Shown: positions 39,412 to 51,385, counted from the first letter of the stretch. The stretch: 64,000 nt of DNA from Cherax quadricarinatus (GCF_038502225.1 NC_091357.1:2850104-2914103); one strand, 5' to 3'. Numbers and translations: made by a program. Notes: generated by a model not told the origin, from the sequence alone.

Positions 39412-42400
39412 CGAGTCTCTTTCCTGCTTTCTATCAAGGGATACTCTTTCCTGCTTTCTATCAAGGGATACTCTTTCCTGCTATCAAGGGATACTCTTTC
39501 CTGCTATCAAGGGATACTCTTTCCTGCTTTCTATTAAGGGATACTCTTTCCTGCTCTCTATGAAGGGATACTCTTTACTGCTTTCTATCAAGGGATACTC
39601 TTTCCTGCTTTCTATCAAGGGATACTCTTTCCTGCTTTCTATCAAGGGATACTCTTTCCTGCTTTCTATCAAGGGATACTCTTTCCTGCTATCAAGGGAT
39701 ACTCTTTCCTGCTATCAAGGGATACTCTTTCCTGCTTTCTATCAAGGGATACTCTTTCCTGCTTTCTATCAAGGGATACTCTTTCCTGCTATCAAGGGAT
39801 ACTCTTTCCTGCTATCAAGGGATACTCTTTCCTGCTTTCTATTAAGGGATACTCTTTCCTGCTCTCTATGAAGGGATACTCTTTACTGCTTTCTATCAAG
39901 GGATACTCTTTCCTGCTTTCTATCAAGGGATACTCTTTCCTGCTTTCTATCAAGGGATACTCTTTCCTGCTTTCTATCAAGGGATACTCTTTCCTGCTAT
40001 CAAGGGATACTCTTTCCTGCTATCAAGGGATACTCTTTCCTGCTTTCTATCAAGGGATACTCTTTCCTGCTTTCTATCAAGGGATACTCTTTCCTGCTAT
40101 CAAGGGATACTCTTTCCTGCTATTAAGGGATACTCTTTCCTGCTTTCTATTAAGGGATACTCTTTCCTGCTCTCTATGAAGGGATACTCTTTCCTGCTTT
40201 CTATCAAGGGATACTCTTTCCTGCTTTCTATCAAGGGATACTCTTTCCTGCTTTCTATCAAGGGATACTCTTTCCTGCTTTCTATCAAGGGATACTCTTT
40301 CCTGCTTTCTATCAAGGGATACTCTTTCCTGCTTTCTATCAAGGGATACTCTTTCCTGCTTTCTATTAAGGGATACTCTTTCCTGCTTTCTATCAAGGGA
40401 TACTATTTCCTGCTTTCTATCAAGGGATACTCTTTCCTGCTTTCTATTAAGGGATACTCTTTCCTGCTTTCTATCAAGGGATACTCTTTCCTGCTTTCTA
40501 TTAAGGGATACTCTTTCCTGCTTTCTATCAAGGGATACTCTTTCCTGCTTTCTATCAAGGGATACTCTTTCCTGCTTTCTATCAAGGGATACTCTTTCCT
40601 GCTTTCTATCAAGGGATACTCTTTCCTGCTTTCTATGAAGGGATACTCTTTCCTGCTTTCTATTAAGGGATACTCTTTCCTGCTTTCTATCAAGGGATAC
40701 TATTTCCTGCTTTCTATCAAGGGATACTCTTTCCTGCTTTCTATTAAGGGATACTCTTTCCTGCTTTCTATCAAGGGATACTCTTTCCTGCTTTCTATGA
40801 AGGGATACTCTTTCCTGCTTTCTATTAAGGGATACTCTTTCCTGCTTTCTATCAAGGGATACTCTTTCCTGCTTTCTATCAAGGGATACTCTTTCCTGCT
40901 TTCTATTAAGGGATACTCTTTCCTGCTCTCTATGAAGGGATACTCTTTCCTGCTTTCTATCAAGGGATACTCTTTCCTGCTTTCTATCAAGGGATACTCT
41001 TTCCTGCTTTCTATTAAGGGATACTCTTTCCTGCTTTCTATCAAGGGATACTCTTTCCTGCTTTCTACGAAGGGATACTCTTTCCTGCTTTCTATTAAGG
41101 GATACTCTTTCCTGCTTTCTATCAAGGGATACTCTTTCCTGCTTTCTATCAAGGGATACTCTTTCCTGCTTTCTACGAAGGGATACTCTTTCCTGCTTTC
41201 TATTAAGGGATACTCTTTCCTGCTTTCTATCAAGGGATACTATTTCCTGCTTTCTATCAAGGGATACTCTTTCCTGCTTTCAATCAAGGGATACTCTTTC
41301 CTATCAAGGGATACTCTTTCCTGCTTTATATCAAGGGATACTCTTTCCTGCTTTATATCAAGGGATACTCTTTCCTGCTTTCTATCAAGGGATACTATTT
41401 CCTGCTTTCTATCAAGGGATACTTTTTCCTGCTTTCTATCAAGGGATACTCTTTCCTATCAAGGGATACTCTTTCCTGCTTTATATCAAGGGATACTCTT
41501 TCCTGCTTTATATCAAGGGATACTCTTTCCTGCTTTATATCAAGGGATACTCTTTCCTGCTTTCTATCAAGGGATACTCTTTCCTGCTTTCTATCAAGGG
41601 ATACTCTTTCCTGCTTTCTATCAAGGGATACTCTTTCCTATCAAGGGATACTCTTTCCTGCTTTATATCAAGGGATACTCTTTCCTGCTTTATATCAAGA
41701 GATACTCTTTCCTGCTTTCTATCAAGGGATACTCTTTCCTGCTTTCTATCAAGGGATACTCTTTCCTATCAAGGGATACTCTTTCCTGCTTTATATCAAG
41801 GGATACTCTTTCCTGCTTTATATCAAGGGATACTCTTTCCTGCTTTCTATCAAGGGATACTCTTTCCTGCTTTCTATCAAGGGATACTCTTTCCTGCTTT
41901 ATATCAAGGGATACTCTTTCCTGCTATCAAGGGATACTCTTTCCTGCTTTCTATCAAGGGATACTCTTTCCTATCAAGGGATACTCTTTCCTGCTTTATA
42001 TCAAGGGATACTCTTTCCTGCTTTCTATCAAGGGATACTCTTTCCTGCTTTCTATCAAGGGATACTCTTTCCTTTCTATCAAGGGATACTCTTTCCTGCT
42101 TTCTATCAAGGGATACTCTTTCCTATCAAGGGATACTCTTTCCTGCTTTATATCAAGGGATACTCTTTCCTGCTTTCTATGAAGGGATACTCTTTCCTGC
42201 TTTCTATCAAGGGATACTCTTTCCTGCTTTCTATCAAGGGATACTCTTTCCTATCAAGGGATACTCTTTCCTGCTTTATATCAAGGGATACTCTTTCCTG
42301 CTTTCTATGAAGGGATACTCTTTCCTGCTTTCTATCAAGGGATACTCTTTCCTGCTTTCTATCAAGGGATACTCTTTCCTATCAAGGGATACTCTTTCCT

Positions 42401-44052
42401 GCTTTATATCAAGGGATACTCTTTCCTGCTATCAAGGGATACTCTTTCCTGCTTTCTATCAACGGATACTATTTCCTGCTTTCTATCAAGGGATACCCTT
42501 TCCTGCTTTCTATCAAGGGATGCTATTTCCTGCTTTCTATCAAGGGATACTCTTTCCTGCTTTCTATCAAGGGATACTCTTTCCTGCTTTCTATCAAGGG
42601 ATACTCTTTCCTGCTTTCTATCAAGGGATACTCTTTCCTGCTTTCTATCAAGGGATACTCTTTCCTGCTTTCTATCCAGGGATACTCTTTCCTGCTTTCT
42701 ATCAAGGGATACTCTTTCCTGCTTTATATTAAGGGATACTCTTTCCTGCTCTCTATGAAGGGATACTCTTTCCTGCTTTCTATTAAGGGATACTCTTTCC
42801 TGCTCTCTATGAAGGGATACTCTTTCCTGCTTTCTATCAAGGGATACTCTTTCCTGCTTTCTATCAAGGGATACTCTTTCCTGCTTTCTATCAAGGGATA
42901 CTCTTTCCTGCTTTCTATCAAGGGATACTCTTTCCTGCTTTCTATCATGGGATACTCTTTCCTGCTTTCTATCAAGGGATACTCTTTCCTGGTTTCTATC
43001 AAGGGATACTCTTTCCTGGTTTATGTCAAGGGATACACTTTCCTGGTTTCTGTCAAGGGATACGCTTTCCTGGTTTCTGTCAAGGGATACGCTTTCCTGG
43101 TTTCTGTCAAGGGATACTCTTTCCTGGTTTCTGTCAAGGGATACTCCTTCCTGGTTTCTATCAAGGGATACTCCTTCCTGGTTTCTATCAAGGGATAATC
43201 CTTCCTGGTTTCTATCAAGGGATACTTCTTCCTGGTTTCTATCAAGGCATACTCCTTCCTGGTTTCTATCAAGGCATATTCCTTCCTGGTTTCTATCAAG
43301 GTATACTCCTTCCTGATTTCTATCAAGGGATACTCCTTCCTGGTTTCTATCAAGGGATACTCCTTTCTGGTTTCTATCAAGGGATACTCCTTCCTGGTTT
43401 CTATCAAGGAATACTGTTTCCTGGTTTCTATCAAGGGATATTCTTTCCTGGTTTCTATCAAGGGATACTATTCCCTGCTTTCAAGGGATACCCTTTCCTG
43501 CTTTCTATCAAAGGATAGCCTTTCCTGCTTTCTATCAAGGGATACCCTTTCCTGCTTTCTATCAAAGGATACCATTTCCTGCTTTCTGTCAAGGGATAAC
43601 CTTTCCTGCTTTCTATCAAGGGATACCTTTTCCTGCTTTCTATCAAAGGATACTCTTTCCTGCATTCTATCAAAGGATACCCTTTCCTGCTTTCTATCAA
43701 GGGATACCCTTTCCTGCTTTCTATCAAGGGATACTCTTTCCTGCTTTCTATCAAGGGATACCCTTTCCTGCTTTCTATCAAGGGATACCCTTTCCTGCTT
43801 TCTATCAAGGGATAACCTTTCCTGCTTTCTATCAAGGGATACCTTTTCCTGCTTTCTAATAAAGGATACCCTTTCCTGCTTTCTATCAAGGGATAACCTT
43901 TCTTGCTTTCTACCAAGGGATACCCTTTCCTGCTTTTTATCAAGGGATACCCTTTCCTGCTTTCTATCAAAGGATACCCTTTCCTGCTTTCTATCAAGGG
44001 ATACCCTTTCCTGCTTTCTATCAAGGGATACCCTTTCCTGCTTTCTATCAAA
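39412..44052. repeat. 27-bp satellite, about 170 units, three sequence zones
   Basis: Unit TTTCTATCAAGGGATAC + TCTTTCCTGC. 39470-40180 shows a 308-bp higher-order period built from eight 27-bp and four 23-bp units. 41280-42440 mixes in 20-bp units lacking TGCTTTC and TTTATATC variants. 43000-43460 switches to CCTGG and TCTGTC variants, and 43460-44050 to GATACCC. The minus-strand and plus-strand long frames are a by-product of the period. Confidence 0.97.
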
Positions 44053-44340
44053 CAGTAAAGAATATCACTAGCATAAAAACTTACCTCCTCAGAGGCAGTA
44101 TATTCACTAGTGTCCAATAGTGGTAATATATTAACAAAAATATAGGTAAGGATATATAGGAATAACAGCATCAGGCGTTAAAAGATAAACAAAGGAACAG
44201 CAGGAAAGTAACAAACACAGCAAGGAAACAGTGACACAGCGTAAACTGGATAAATAACTTAAATTGAATAATAAAACCCTCACCTGGAGAAATAATAAGT
44301 ATATACTTTAATACACTCTCAGCTGCATACAGTATATATA
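44053..44340. other. No gene recognised
   Basis: AT-rich spacer between the 27-bp satellite and CATA microsatellites. Confidence 0.5.
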
Positions 44341-44482
44341 TATACATACATACATACATACATACCACACACACACATACATACATACATACCACACACA
44401 CACATATACATACATACCTACATACCACACACACACACACATACATACATACATACCACACATACCACACACACACACACAG
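44341..44482. repeat. (CATA)n/(CA)n compound microsatellite
   Basis: Alternating CATACATA and CACACA tracts in four blocks. Confidence 0.95.
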
Positions 44483-44739
44483 TCGGGGCCAGGAGCTGTG
44501 ACTCGACCCCTGCAACCAACTAGGTGAGTACACACATGCACATATAATATGGCATGTGTTCGGGTTAAGGAGAAGCATGGGTGCCCAGTTTTTGGGGCAT
44601 TTGTGGCCGAGTGGTGAAGAGCATCACGGCCGTCACAGCCACGCTGGTGGCACATTCGACTATAAAAACTTGCATTTGTGGTCACCGTGGTGGCCTATGC
44701 TAACCTTCCTATGGTGTATAGATATACCTAGTTGGATGA

Positions 44740-44875
44740 ATCTTATTGTAGCCAGCTGACCCAGTGGCTAACTCGTCGGTCTTGAGTTTTATGACTCTCA
44801 GATCGCGGGTTCAAGCCCCGCCCGTGGTATGGTTTGTTTGCAATCGTGTCATTACGATTTCGTGACTCATGTATA
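44740..44875 (+). repeat. tRNA-like SINE
   Basis: A box GCCAGCTGACCCAGTGG, anticodon-arm-like CTTGAGTTTTATGACTC, B box GGGTTCAAGCCCC, then GTGGTATGGTTTG and CGTGTCATTACGATTTCG. It ends 75 bases before exon 3. Confidence 0.8.
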
Positions 44876-44949
44876 AAATTCATTGTTCTTTTGTGGAGAA
44901 TATTGTGTTTACCTCCAAGATGAGCAACAGTCTGACCCACCATCTACAG

Positions 44950-45180
44950 GTGGGTCTCATGTTCCCGGGGTGGGTTGTGCGCCTCTACGTAGAGCCCCAC
45001 ACCCACGCTGCCCACCTCTGCCCACTCCTGAGGCTCTACGCTCACTTCCATGTCTGTGACATCACCAACCTTCCTCCACCGCTGGGCAACATATCAGGAG
45101 TGCATCCCACCATGTGGCGCATCGCACCCCTGGGGGACCCACAGGTGACAGCACTCATGGTCCGGGACACAGACTCACAG
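44950..45180 (+). CDS. Exon 3 of the putative glycosyltransferase (DxD-type motif)
   Basis: 77 codons, phase 0 both ends, acceptor CCATCTACAG|GTGG and donor CAG|GTCAGT. A nearer upstream AG (44930) would break the frame. It encodes FPGWVVRLYVEP, then a long helix region, NLPPPLGNISGVHPTMWRI and finally ALMVRDTDSQ. RDTDS at about residues 208-212 of the joined protein fits a D-x-D motif that in GT-A enzymes binds a metal ion and the sugar nucleotide. The MWR..PLGDP segment just before it matches the pattern FWRF-x-x-x-x-DP of related proteins. Strongly GC-biased relative to the intron. The acceptor sugar cannot be predicted. Confidence 0.85.
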
Positions 45181-45284
45181 GTCAGTAATTGAAGTTACGG
45201 TATATATTGTTAACCGTGTTGGCCTTTTTTTACTCCCAGAAGCAAAAGGTGACCTACAATTTAAACATTCAACATCACCCACAC

Positions 45285-45535
45285 CACAGGCTCTGGTGGC
45301 CTGGTGGTTAACGCTCTCGCTTCACACGGTGAGGGCCTGGGTTCGATTCCCAGCCAGAGTAGAAACATTGGACGTGTTTCTTTCCACCTATTGTCTATGT
45401 TCCCCGTCAGTAAAATGGGTACCTGGGTGTTAGTCGACTGGTGTGGGTCGCATCCTGGGACACTGACCTAAGGAGGCCTGGTCACAGACCGGGCCGCGGG
45501 GGCGTTGACCCCCGGAACTCTCTCCAGATAAACAT
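45285..45535 (+). repeat. tRNA-Val-like SINE, best-preserved copy
   Basis: Cloverleaf-like head 45290-45359 with A box TGGCCTGGTGG, CGCTTCACACGG anticodon arm (CAC) and B box GGTTCGATTCC. It is followed by GAAACATTGGACGTG, TAGTCGACTGGTGTGG and GGGCCGCGGGGGC. The long non-tRNA tail excludes a functional tRNA gene. Confidence 0.85.
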
Positions 45536-45599
45536 GTGTATCAGTGGTTTATGCAACACGGACAAGATGAATTACATGCATGTGCAACAGCTGGGTGCC

Positions 45600-45690
45600 T
45601 TGTAGACGCGACTCACGAAATCTTAATAACTCGGTACAGGGCATACCACGGGCGGGGATAGAACCCGCCTAGTTGGACGAATCTAAGCAA
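45600..45690 (-). repeat. tRNA-like SINE fragment
   Basis: Minus strand GGGTTCTATCCCC (B box), CCGTGGTATGCCC and ATTAAGATTTCGTGAGTCG; matches 44815-44870. Confidence 0.7.
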
Positions 45691-47345
45691 GATAACTAGT
45701 AACAAGATATCTATTAATATTACTTGTAACTACATATCGTGTTACTAGTAAAGTTACTAGTTAACCAGTACCATAACTAGCCACAAGATAACTAGTAACA
45801 CGATAACTAATAATGTTACTAGAAGGATAACTAGGAACGTTACTTGTAACACGATAACGTTAATAGTAACAAGATAACTAGTAACGTTACTAGTAGCAAA
45901 ATAACTAGTAACGTTACTCGTGACAAGATAACTAGTAACGTTACTAGTAGCAAAATAACTAGTAACTTTACTCGTGACAAGATAACTAGTAACAATATAA
46001 CTAGTAACATTACTCGTGACAAGATAACTAGTAACGTTACTAGCCACAGAATAACTAGTAACGTTACTAGCAACAAGATAACTAGTAACATTACTAGCAA
46101 CAAGATAACTAGTAACGTTACTAGCAACACGATAACTAGTAGCGTTACGAGTAACGAGATAACTAATAACGTTACTAGTAACGTTACTAGTACTAGATAA
46201 CTAGTAACGTTACTCGTGACAAGATAACTAGTAACGTTACTATTAACAATATAACTAGTAACATTACTCGTGACAAGATAACTAGTAACATTACTCGTGA
46301 CAAGATAACTAGTAACGTTACTATTAACAATATAACTAGTAACGTTACTCGTGACAAGATAACTAGTAACGTTACTCGTGACAAGATAACTAGTAACATT
46401 ACTCGTGACAAGATAACTAGTAACATTACTCGTGACAAGATAACTAGTAACGTTACTCGTGACAAGATAACTAGTAACATTACTCGTGACAAGATAACTA
46501 GTAACATTACTCGTGACAAGATAACTAGTAACATTACTCGTGACAAGATAACTAGTAACGTTACTCGTGACAAGATAACTAGTAACATTACTCGTGACAA
46601 GATAACTAGTAACGTTACTCGTGACAAGATAACTAGTAACATTACTCGTGACAAGATAACTAGTAACATTACTCGTGACAAGATAACTAGTAACATTACT
46701 CGTGACAAGATAACTAGTAACGTTACTCGTGACAAGATAACTAGTAACGTTACTCGTGACAAGATAACTAGTAACGTTACTCGTGACAAGATAACTAGTA
46801 ACATTACTCGTGACAAGATAACTAGTAACGTTACTCGTGACAAGATAACTAGTAACATTACTCGTGACAAGATAACTAGTAACATTACTCGTGACAAGAT
46901 AACTAGTAACATTACTCGTGACAAGATAACTAGTAACATTACTCGTGACAAGATAACTAGTAACATTACTCGTGACAAGATAACTAGTAACGTTACTCGT
47001 GACAAGATAACTAGTAACATTACTCGTGACAAGATAACTAGTAACGTTACTCGTGACAAGATAACTAGTAACGTTACTCGTGACAAGATAACTAGTAACA
47101 TTACTCGTGACAAGATAACTAGTAACATTACTCGTGACAAGATAACTAGTAACGTTACTCGTGACAAGATAACTAGTAACATTACTCGTGACAAGATAAC
47201 TAGTAACATTACTCGTGACAAGATAACTAGTAACGTTACTCGTGACAAGATAACTAGTAACATTACTCGTGACAAGATAACTAGTAACATTACTCGTGAC
47301 AAGATAACTAGTAACATTACTCGTGACAACTAGTAACGTTACAAG
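45690..47345. repeat. 27-bp palindrome-rich satellite, about 60 units
   Basis: Unit GATAACTAGTAACGTTACTC + GTGACAA, varying mainly at CGTT/CATT. 45690-46200 is divergent, with TACTAGC and TACTATTAAC forms; 46260-47330 is homogeneous. The unit contains ACTAGT and the 12-bp palindrome AGTAACGTTACT. Confidence 0.97.
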
Positions 47346-47520
47346 TAACAATTACGGACCTGTCATCATAACATTCCCTTTCAATATATTCAGTCACCTC
47401 TTGAAATAATTTTGATGGTTTTATAAATTTGGATAAAATATCGGCACTGTTATTAATTCACGTCTCCATTCATAAATCTGCGTTTATATAGACACACAAA
47501 GTTCCGGTAATTAATTTTGA
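47346..47520. other. No gene recognised
   Basis: Short AT-rich spacer. Confidence 0.4.
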
Positions 47521-47529
47521 GAGCCAATC

Positions 47530-47615
47530 ACCATTGCTCCTGGAGGGCGAAACGTTGCTACAATAAAATTAGTTGCACATGTATCTTTTGCCTAACATAT
47601 CAGAAATAGTTATAA
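47530..47615 (+). repeat. 5'-truncated family E hammerhead module
   Basis: Keeps GCTCCTGGAGGGCGAAACGT, TGCTACAATAAAAT and TTAGTTGCACATGTATC but lacks the upstream core (CACCATT precedes stem II). Retains the family E order up to near the terminal hairpin. Confidence 0.6.
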
Positions 47616-47631
47616 CTATTGCCGTAATTTT

Positions 47632-47840
47632 TAAAGGGGTGGATCGGTAAGCCAACGGAAGGCCTCGGTCAGATGACCAAAAGCTCCAAAGGCTGGTTAT
47701 CTGAGACCCNNNNNNNNNNNNNNNNNNNNNNNNNNNNNNNNNNNNNNNNNNNNNNNNNNNNNNNNNNNNNNNNNNNNNNNNNNNNNNNNNNNNNNNNNNN
47801 NNNNNNNNNTTATCTGAGACCCGCGTCGGGAGGCACTTGT
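47632..47840 (+). repeat. SINE-like repeat containing the assembly gap
   Basis: GGGGTGGATCGGTAAGCC, GGCCTCGGTCAGATGACC and GAGACCCGCGTCGGG match the repeat at 32985-33135 (opposite strand). The gap interrupts it between GAGACCC and a second TTATCTGAGACCC. Confidence 0.7.
47710..47809. other. Assembly gap of 100 N
   Basis: Exactly 100 N, the usual placeholder for unknown size. The 13 bases before it (47697-47709) are repeated immediately after it (47810-47822), so the contig ends overlap. Confidence 0.99.
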
Positions 47841-48518
47841 CTTGTTTACGAACGAATAAAACTCCACCACCTTCATGTAGGCTAAGGGACTGATACCCTA
47901 TTCTGCTGTCTTTAAATATCATCTCTGTATTGAACTGATAGAGCCATTGGATTTTGAAAAGTCTTTGATTTTAATCAGGAAGAACTGAAGACATATCGAA
48001 GCATTCAGATTCGATCCAAGGAAGGCGAGTAGATATCCAGTTTCTTGGATCAAGAGCCTCTCACTAGCATGAAGGCTCCAGTTATTTAAATGCAAATTTA
48101 TTCCAATCAGAACTAAGCGTTAAACCCACAGGAATGAAAAATTATGCTATACCATTTCGATACTGAGATTTGCAAAATAACACCTACACATTCCACTGCC
48201 AATAGCAACATCCTACAGTAAAGTGAAAATTAATTGGGACAGGAGTAAATTTTTGTGATTATCTCACATGTTAGTCTCCAGCTTAAAGTAGTTTGGGTTC
48301 TTTTCTTTTCCTAAGAGTTTGCTACTAACTTCCGGCAACCATCCAGCTGTGGTGTTACCATGTGACTCTCGTCAATGCTACAACAGCTGTTGTTCTGCAA
48401 GGCTATGCCTGCAAGTGTGCCCCGTGAGTGGATGTGGTTTCTCCAAATCCTCCCCTTCATTTCATGATTACAGCTGAAATTCATAAGGGTTGTTACATAT
48501 AGGAAGAGTGCAAGTATT

Positions 48519-48597
48519 GTAGCTCTTAGAAAGCATGTTGATTTGAGTATCAGACATATTGCCAAAAATCTGAGCCTTACAAAGTCAATTGTTGGTG
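48519..48597 (+). pseudogene. Tc1-like transposase, helix-turn-helix part
   Basis: Encodes ALRKHVDLSIRHIAKNLSL and TKSIVGV, a typical paired-like HTH that binds transposon ends. It is separated by about 1.4 kb from the catalytic part. Confidence 0.6.
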
Positions 48598-48946
48598 TGG
48601 GAAATCAGGGAAATTATCTGATTTCCCAATCATTAGGCCTCCAGTAGGGGAAAATGTGTGGGGAGGTGAGGTAACAGGAGTCGAGATGGGCACCCACGTA
48701 TGCCTACTTTACATTGTCATATGTCTGTATCCCCTCTTGGTTTGTAAAAGTAGTTTAGTAATCAAGCCTCCATAGGCAAATGTAATACGTGACCTCTTAC
48801 AAAGTATTTAAGTAGGAGTTAGAGTAATTTAGCTTGATGCTTATGATTACCTTTCACAGTCTACACAAGCTGACAACGGTGGGCATCTGACCATGCCCAT
48901 AACGGTACACTTACCCACGCCGGGCACCCGGGTTTCAGTCACGAAA

Positions 48947-49110
48947 TTATTATTATAATCAAGGGGAAAGCGCTAAACCCGGAGGATTATACAGCGCCTG
49001 GGGGGGGGGGATGTGGAAGGCATTCAGGCTTAATTCGGGGAACTGGAGCACAGATCCAATTCCCTAAATCAAGAACCCCTCACCAACATCAAGGAACCTT
49101 CCTTGAGGGG
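48947..49110 (-). repeat. SINE-like element, copy 2 of 3
   Basis: Bracketed by a 13-bp direct repeat (ttcagtcacgaaa at 48934-48946 and 49111-49123). Near-identical to 38315-38478. Confidence 0.88.
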
Positions 49111-49123
49111 TTCAGTCACGAAA

Positions 49124-49630
49124 ACCCAGTTCACTAGTGACGAGCGTGTGTACGGACTCTGCCTAATTACACTGAAATAGCAACTAGCAAGTCACAGGGT
49201 CACTTACCCTACACTAAGCCAGTACAGTGAATTAGTCTGACATTCGTTAACACATAACAAACCGAAGTAAACCCCTCACGGTTTACCACGCAGCAAATCG
49301 GCAGCTTCCCACGTGGACAGAGTCAGAAGCAGATCTGTGATGCATACAAAGTAACGGAGGGATTCCTTATTGGAGCGATGTAGACCCCTCACACTCCACG
49401 ACACATTAACATTGTCATTAAGTGCGCATTTCTTGTATGTTGTGTCGTCTGACCAGTGTGAAGGGGGGTCTTACCACAGCCTCCAGCTCACCAGAGATAC
49501 AGCAGTACTTGCAACCAGCTTACTACACTGCTCGGTGTAAACTTAAAGGTAAGAATTCAGTTAGCTAGAAATGAGACAGCAGATTTCTGAGCTTATTTCT
49601 GCTAATAGTTTGATTTGATCAGATAATCAG
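49124..49630. other. No gene recognised
   Basis: Unique-looking sequence with GC content near the window average; no motif identified. Confidence 0.45.
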
Positions 49631-49632
49631 AC

Positions 49633-49895
49633 ATACACAAATAACCCGCACATAAAAGAGAGAAGCTTACGACGACGCTTCGGTCCGGCTTGGACCATTT
49701 ACAAAGTCACACTAACCAAAAGTGGAGCAGGGCGGCTATATATAGGCAGGAAGAGGTGGTGGAGCCGTCCTGCTCCACTTCTGGTTAGTGTGACTTTGTA
49801 AATGGTCCAGGTCGGACCGAAACGTCGTCGTAAGCTTCTCTCTTTTATGTGCGGGTTATTTGTGTATCGTTCCAGTCACGGTATTGTGCCTTTTT
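49633..49895 (+). repeat. Fold-back repeat, family G, best copy
   Basis: Two arms of about 85 bp with AAGCTTACGACGACGCTTCG and complement, separated by a centre containing GGCTATATATAGGC. The plus arm has GGTCC/GGACC + GAAACGTCGTCG, then TATGTGCGGGTTATTTGTG and the near-palindrome CACGGTATTGTG followed by T7. Confidence 0.8.
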
Positions 49896-49984
49896 TTGTT
49901 ATTAATCAGATATATACTCACACATACACCCTGTATTCTACACAGTCAGGTTCTGACGACCCTGATTATTGTGAAGCACTGCAT

Positions 49985-50700
49985 TGAGAAAGATGCAGGA
50001 AAAATGCAAGACAACACCTCACAATGACAAGGTTATCATAAGCATTACTATGGATACCAAGAAAATCAGCAAAGATCTACAGAAGGCTCCTTGAAGCTGG
50101 CAGAACCGCCAGAAAGCCGGTAAAGAAACAATTATTGACTGCTGCTATGAAGAAGAAACGGCTGCGGTGGACACTTGATCATAAGGGATGGACACCAGAT
50201 GAACAGAGAAAATTTATATTTTCATATGAGGCTCATTCTGAAGTACAAGGGTATAGATCAGTGGTGATACGAAGCAAATGCGGAATTCTTCATAATGAAT
50301 ACATTCAACAAGTGCCAAAAGACTTACCTAAGAAGCTGTTTTGGGTAGTTGTACTGCTAAAGGCCCTGGACGGCTAGTTATTGTTAAGGGAACAATGAGC
50401 AGTGACAAATACAAGGCAATCCTGGCACCTCAACTGCTTCCCATTGTGGATAGAAACTTTGCTGATGGATAAAGCATTTTCCAGCAGGATCTTGCTCCAT
50501 GCACAATTCCAGAAAAATGCTGACATTCTTTGAAGAGAGTTGGCTAAGCATTCTAGATTGGCCTGGAAATTCTCCTGACCTCAACCCAATTGAGAATCTT
50601 TTGGCAATAACCAAACGCAGGATCACGAAATACTGTTAACCTCTGGAGAAGCTAATTGCTGCTGCTTTTAGGACCTGGTACCACGACAGAGAACGTGCCA
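49985..50700 (+). pseudogene. Tc1-like transposase, catalytic part
   Basis: In several frames it encodes KKRLRWTLDHKGWTPDEQRK, FIFSYEAHSEVQGY, VIVKGTMSSDKYKAILAPQL, FQQDLAPCTI and WPGNSPDLNPIENL. The second Asp (QQD) and the Glu (PIEN) of the DDE triad are visible. The first Asp (normally FSDE) is Tyr in FSYE, and there are stops and frameshifts, so the enzyme is dead. Transposase would cut and paste the element at TA. Confidence 0.8.
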
Positions 50701-50877
50701 AACAGTGTTCACTATTAGTCGAATCTATGCCAGTGTGGCAATGACTACCCTTTGCTTTTATTATCAACGGGTAGTCATACCTTTTACTAAATCAGTTATC
50801 TATCATATCATTGCCTCTGTATTTTTTAAATAAACATTAATTTTTCAACTGTCTTATTTCATCACTGTCCCAATTAA

Positions 50878-51385
50878 TATGCACACTGCTGTAAGTAGGA
50901 TGCACGAATTTAAAAATTTCCAAGCTGAGCAGAATTGGCTTTCTAAAGATATCACACGGGAACCAATATCACAAGTGGTGAATATATAATTAGCAGAGGG
51001 CGCCTGCATGTGCCAATTGTTCCATAAACTTTCCTTAGTCATGTGTTTCACCAGGATTGGAAACCTGAAGCTGATCACAAAAGGCATCCTGAAGTAATGG
51101 TGGAAGTTAATGAAAGAGAACACCGAGACTTACAAAGTCCCGGCTTGGCAATAAAACCGTTCAAAAATATGGTGTTTAAGGGTCCACTAAACTCGTGAAA
51201 CGTAAAAATGCCATGAAATGCGAGTGTTCAGTCTCTCTCAGTTTTCTGTTTACAGTTTTATTCTATTTAAAACTCTCGTCTATCCTATAAAAAAAAAGAT
51301 ATTTTATTCTGTATTTCTGTTTCCAGGAATTCTAAATTATAATTTTCTTCTATAAAATTGGCAAATTGGCACCTACATAACCCAA
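50878..51385. other. No gene recognised
   Basis: Flank of the Tc1-like element; AT-rich. Confidence 0.45.

Larger units (their letters stand above)
48229..50877 (+). mobile_element. Tc1-like DNA transposon, inactive and interrupted
   Basis: Possible inverted end fragments ATTAATTGGGACAG (near 48229) and CTGTCCCAATTAAT (50864-50877) bound decayed transposase pieces on the plus strand. The element is split by SINE and fold-back insertions between about 48600 and 49980. Confidence 0.65.

Noticed and set aside
39395..44171. Open frames up to 668 codons encoding SIKGYSFLL or MIESRKEYPL repeats on both strands
   Set aside because: The 27-bp period keeps frames open on both strands at once, and frames change wherever 23- or 20-bp units occur. 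Not a structural protein gene.
44308..44685. Cys/Val/Tyr-rich minus-strand frames
   Set aside because: Generated by CATA and CA microsatellites.
44931..44949. Alternative exon 3 acceptor after 44930 (AGCAACAG)
   Set aside because: It would break the phase-0 frame shared by the exons.
45290..45362. A functional tRNA-Val(CAC) gene
   Set aside because: The cloverleaf is imperfect, the same head occurs in several copies with a shared non-tRNA tail, and no pol III T-run follows the head.
45757..47351. Frames of 503 and 378 codons on the minus strand (YLVTSNVTS; LSRVMLLVI)
   Set aside because: Two overlapping frames are open over the same 27-bp satellite, which is expected from the repeat and not from coding.
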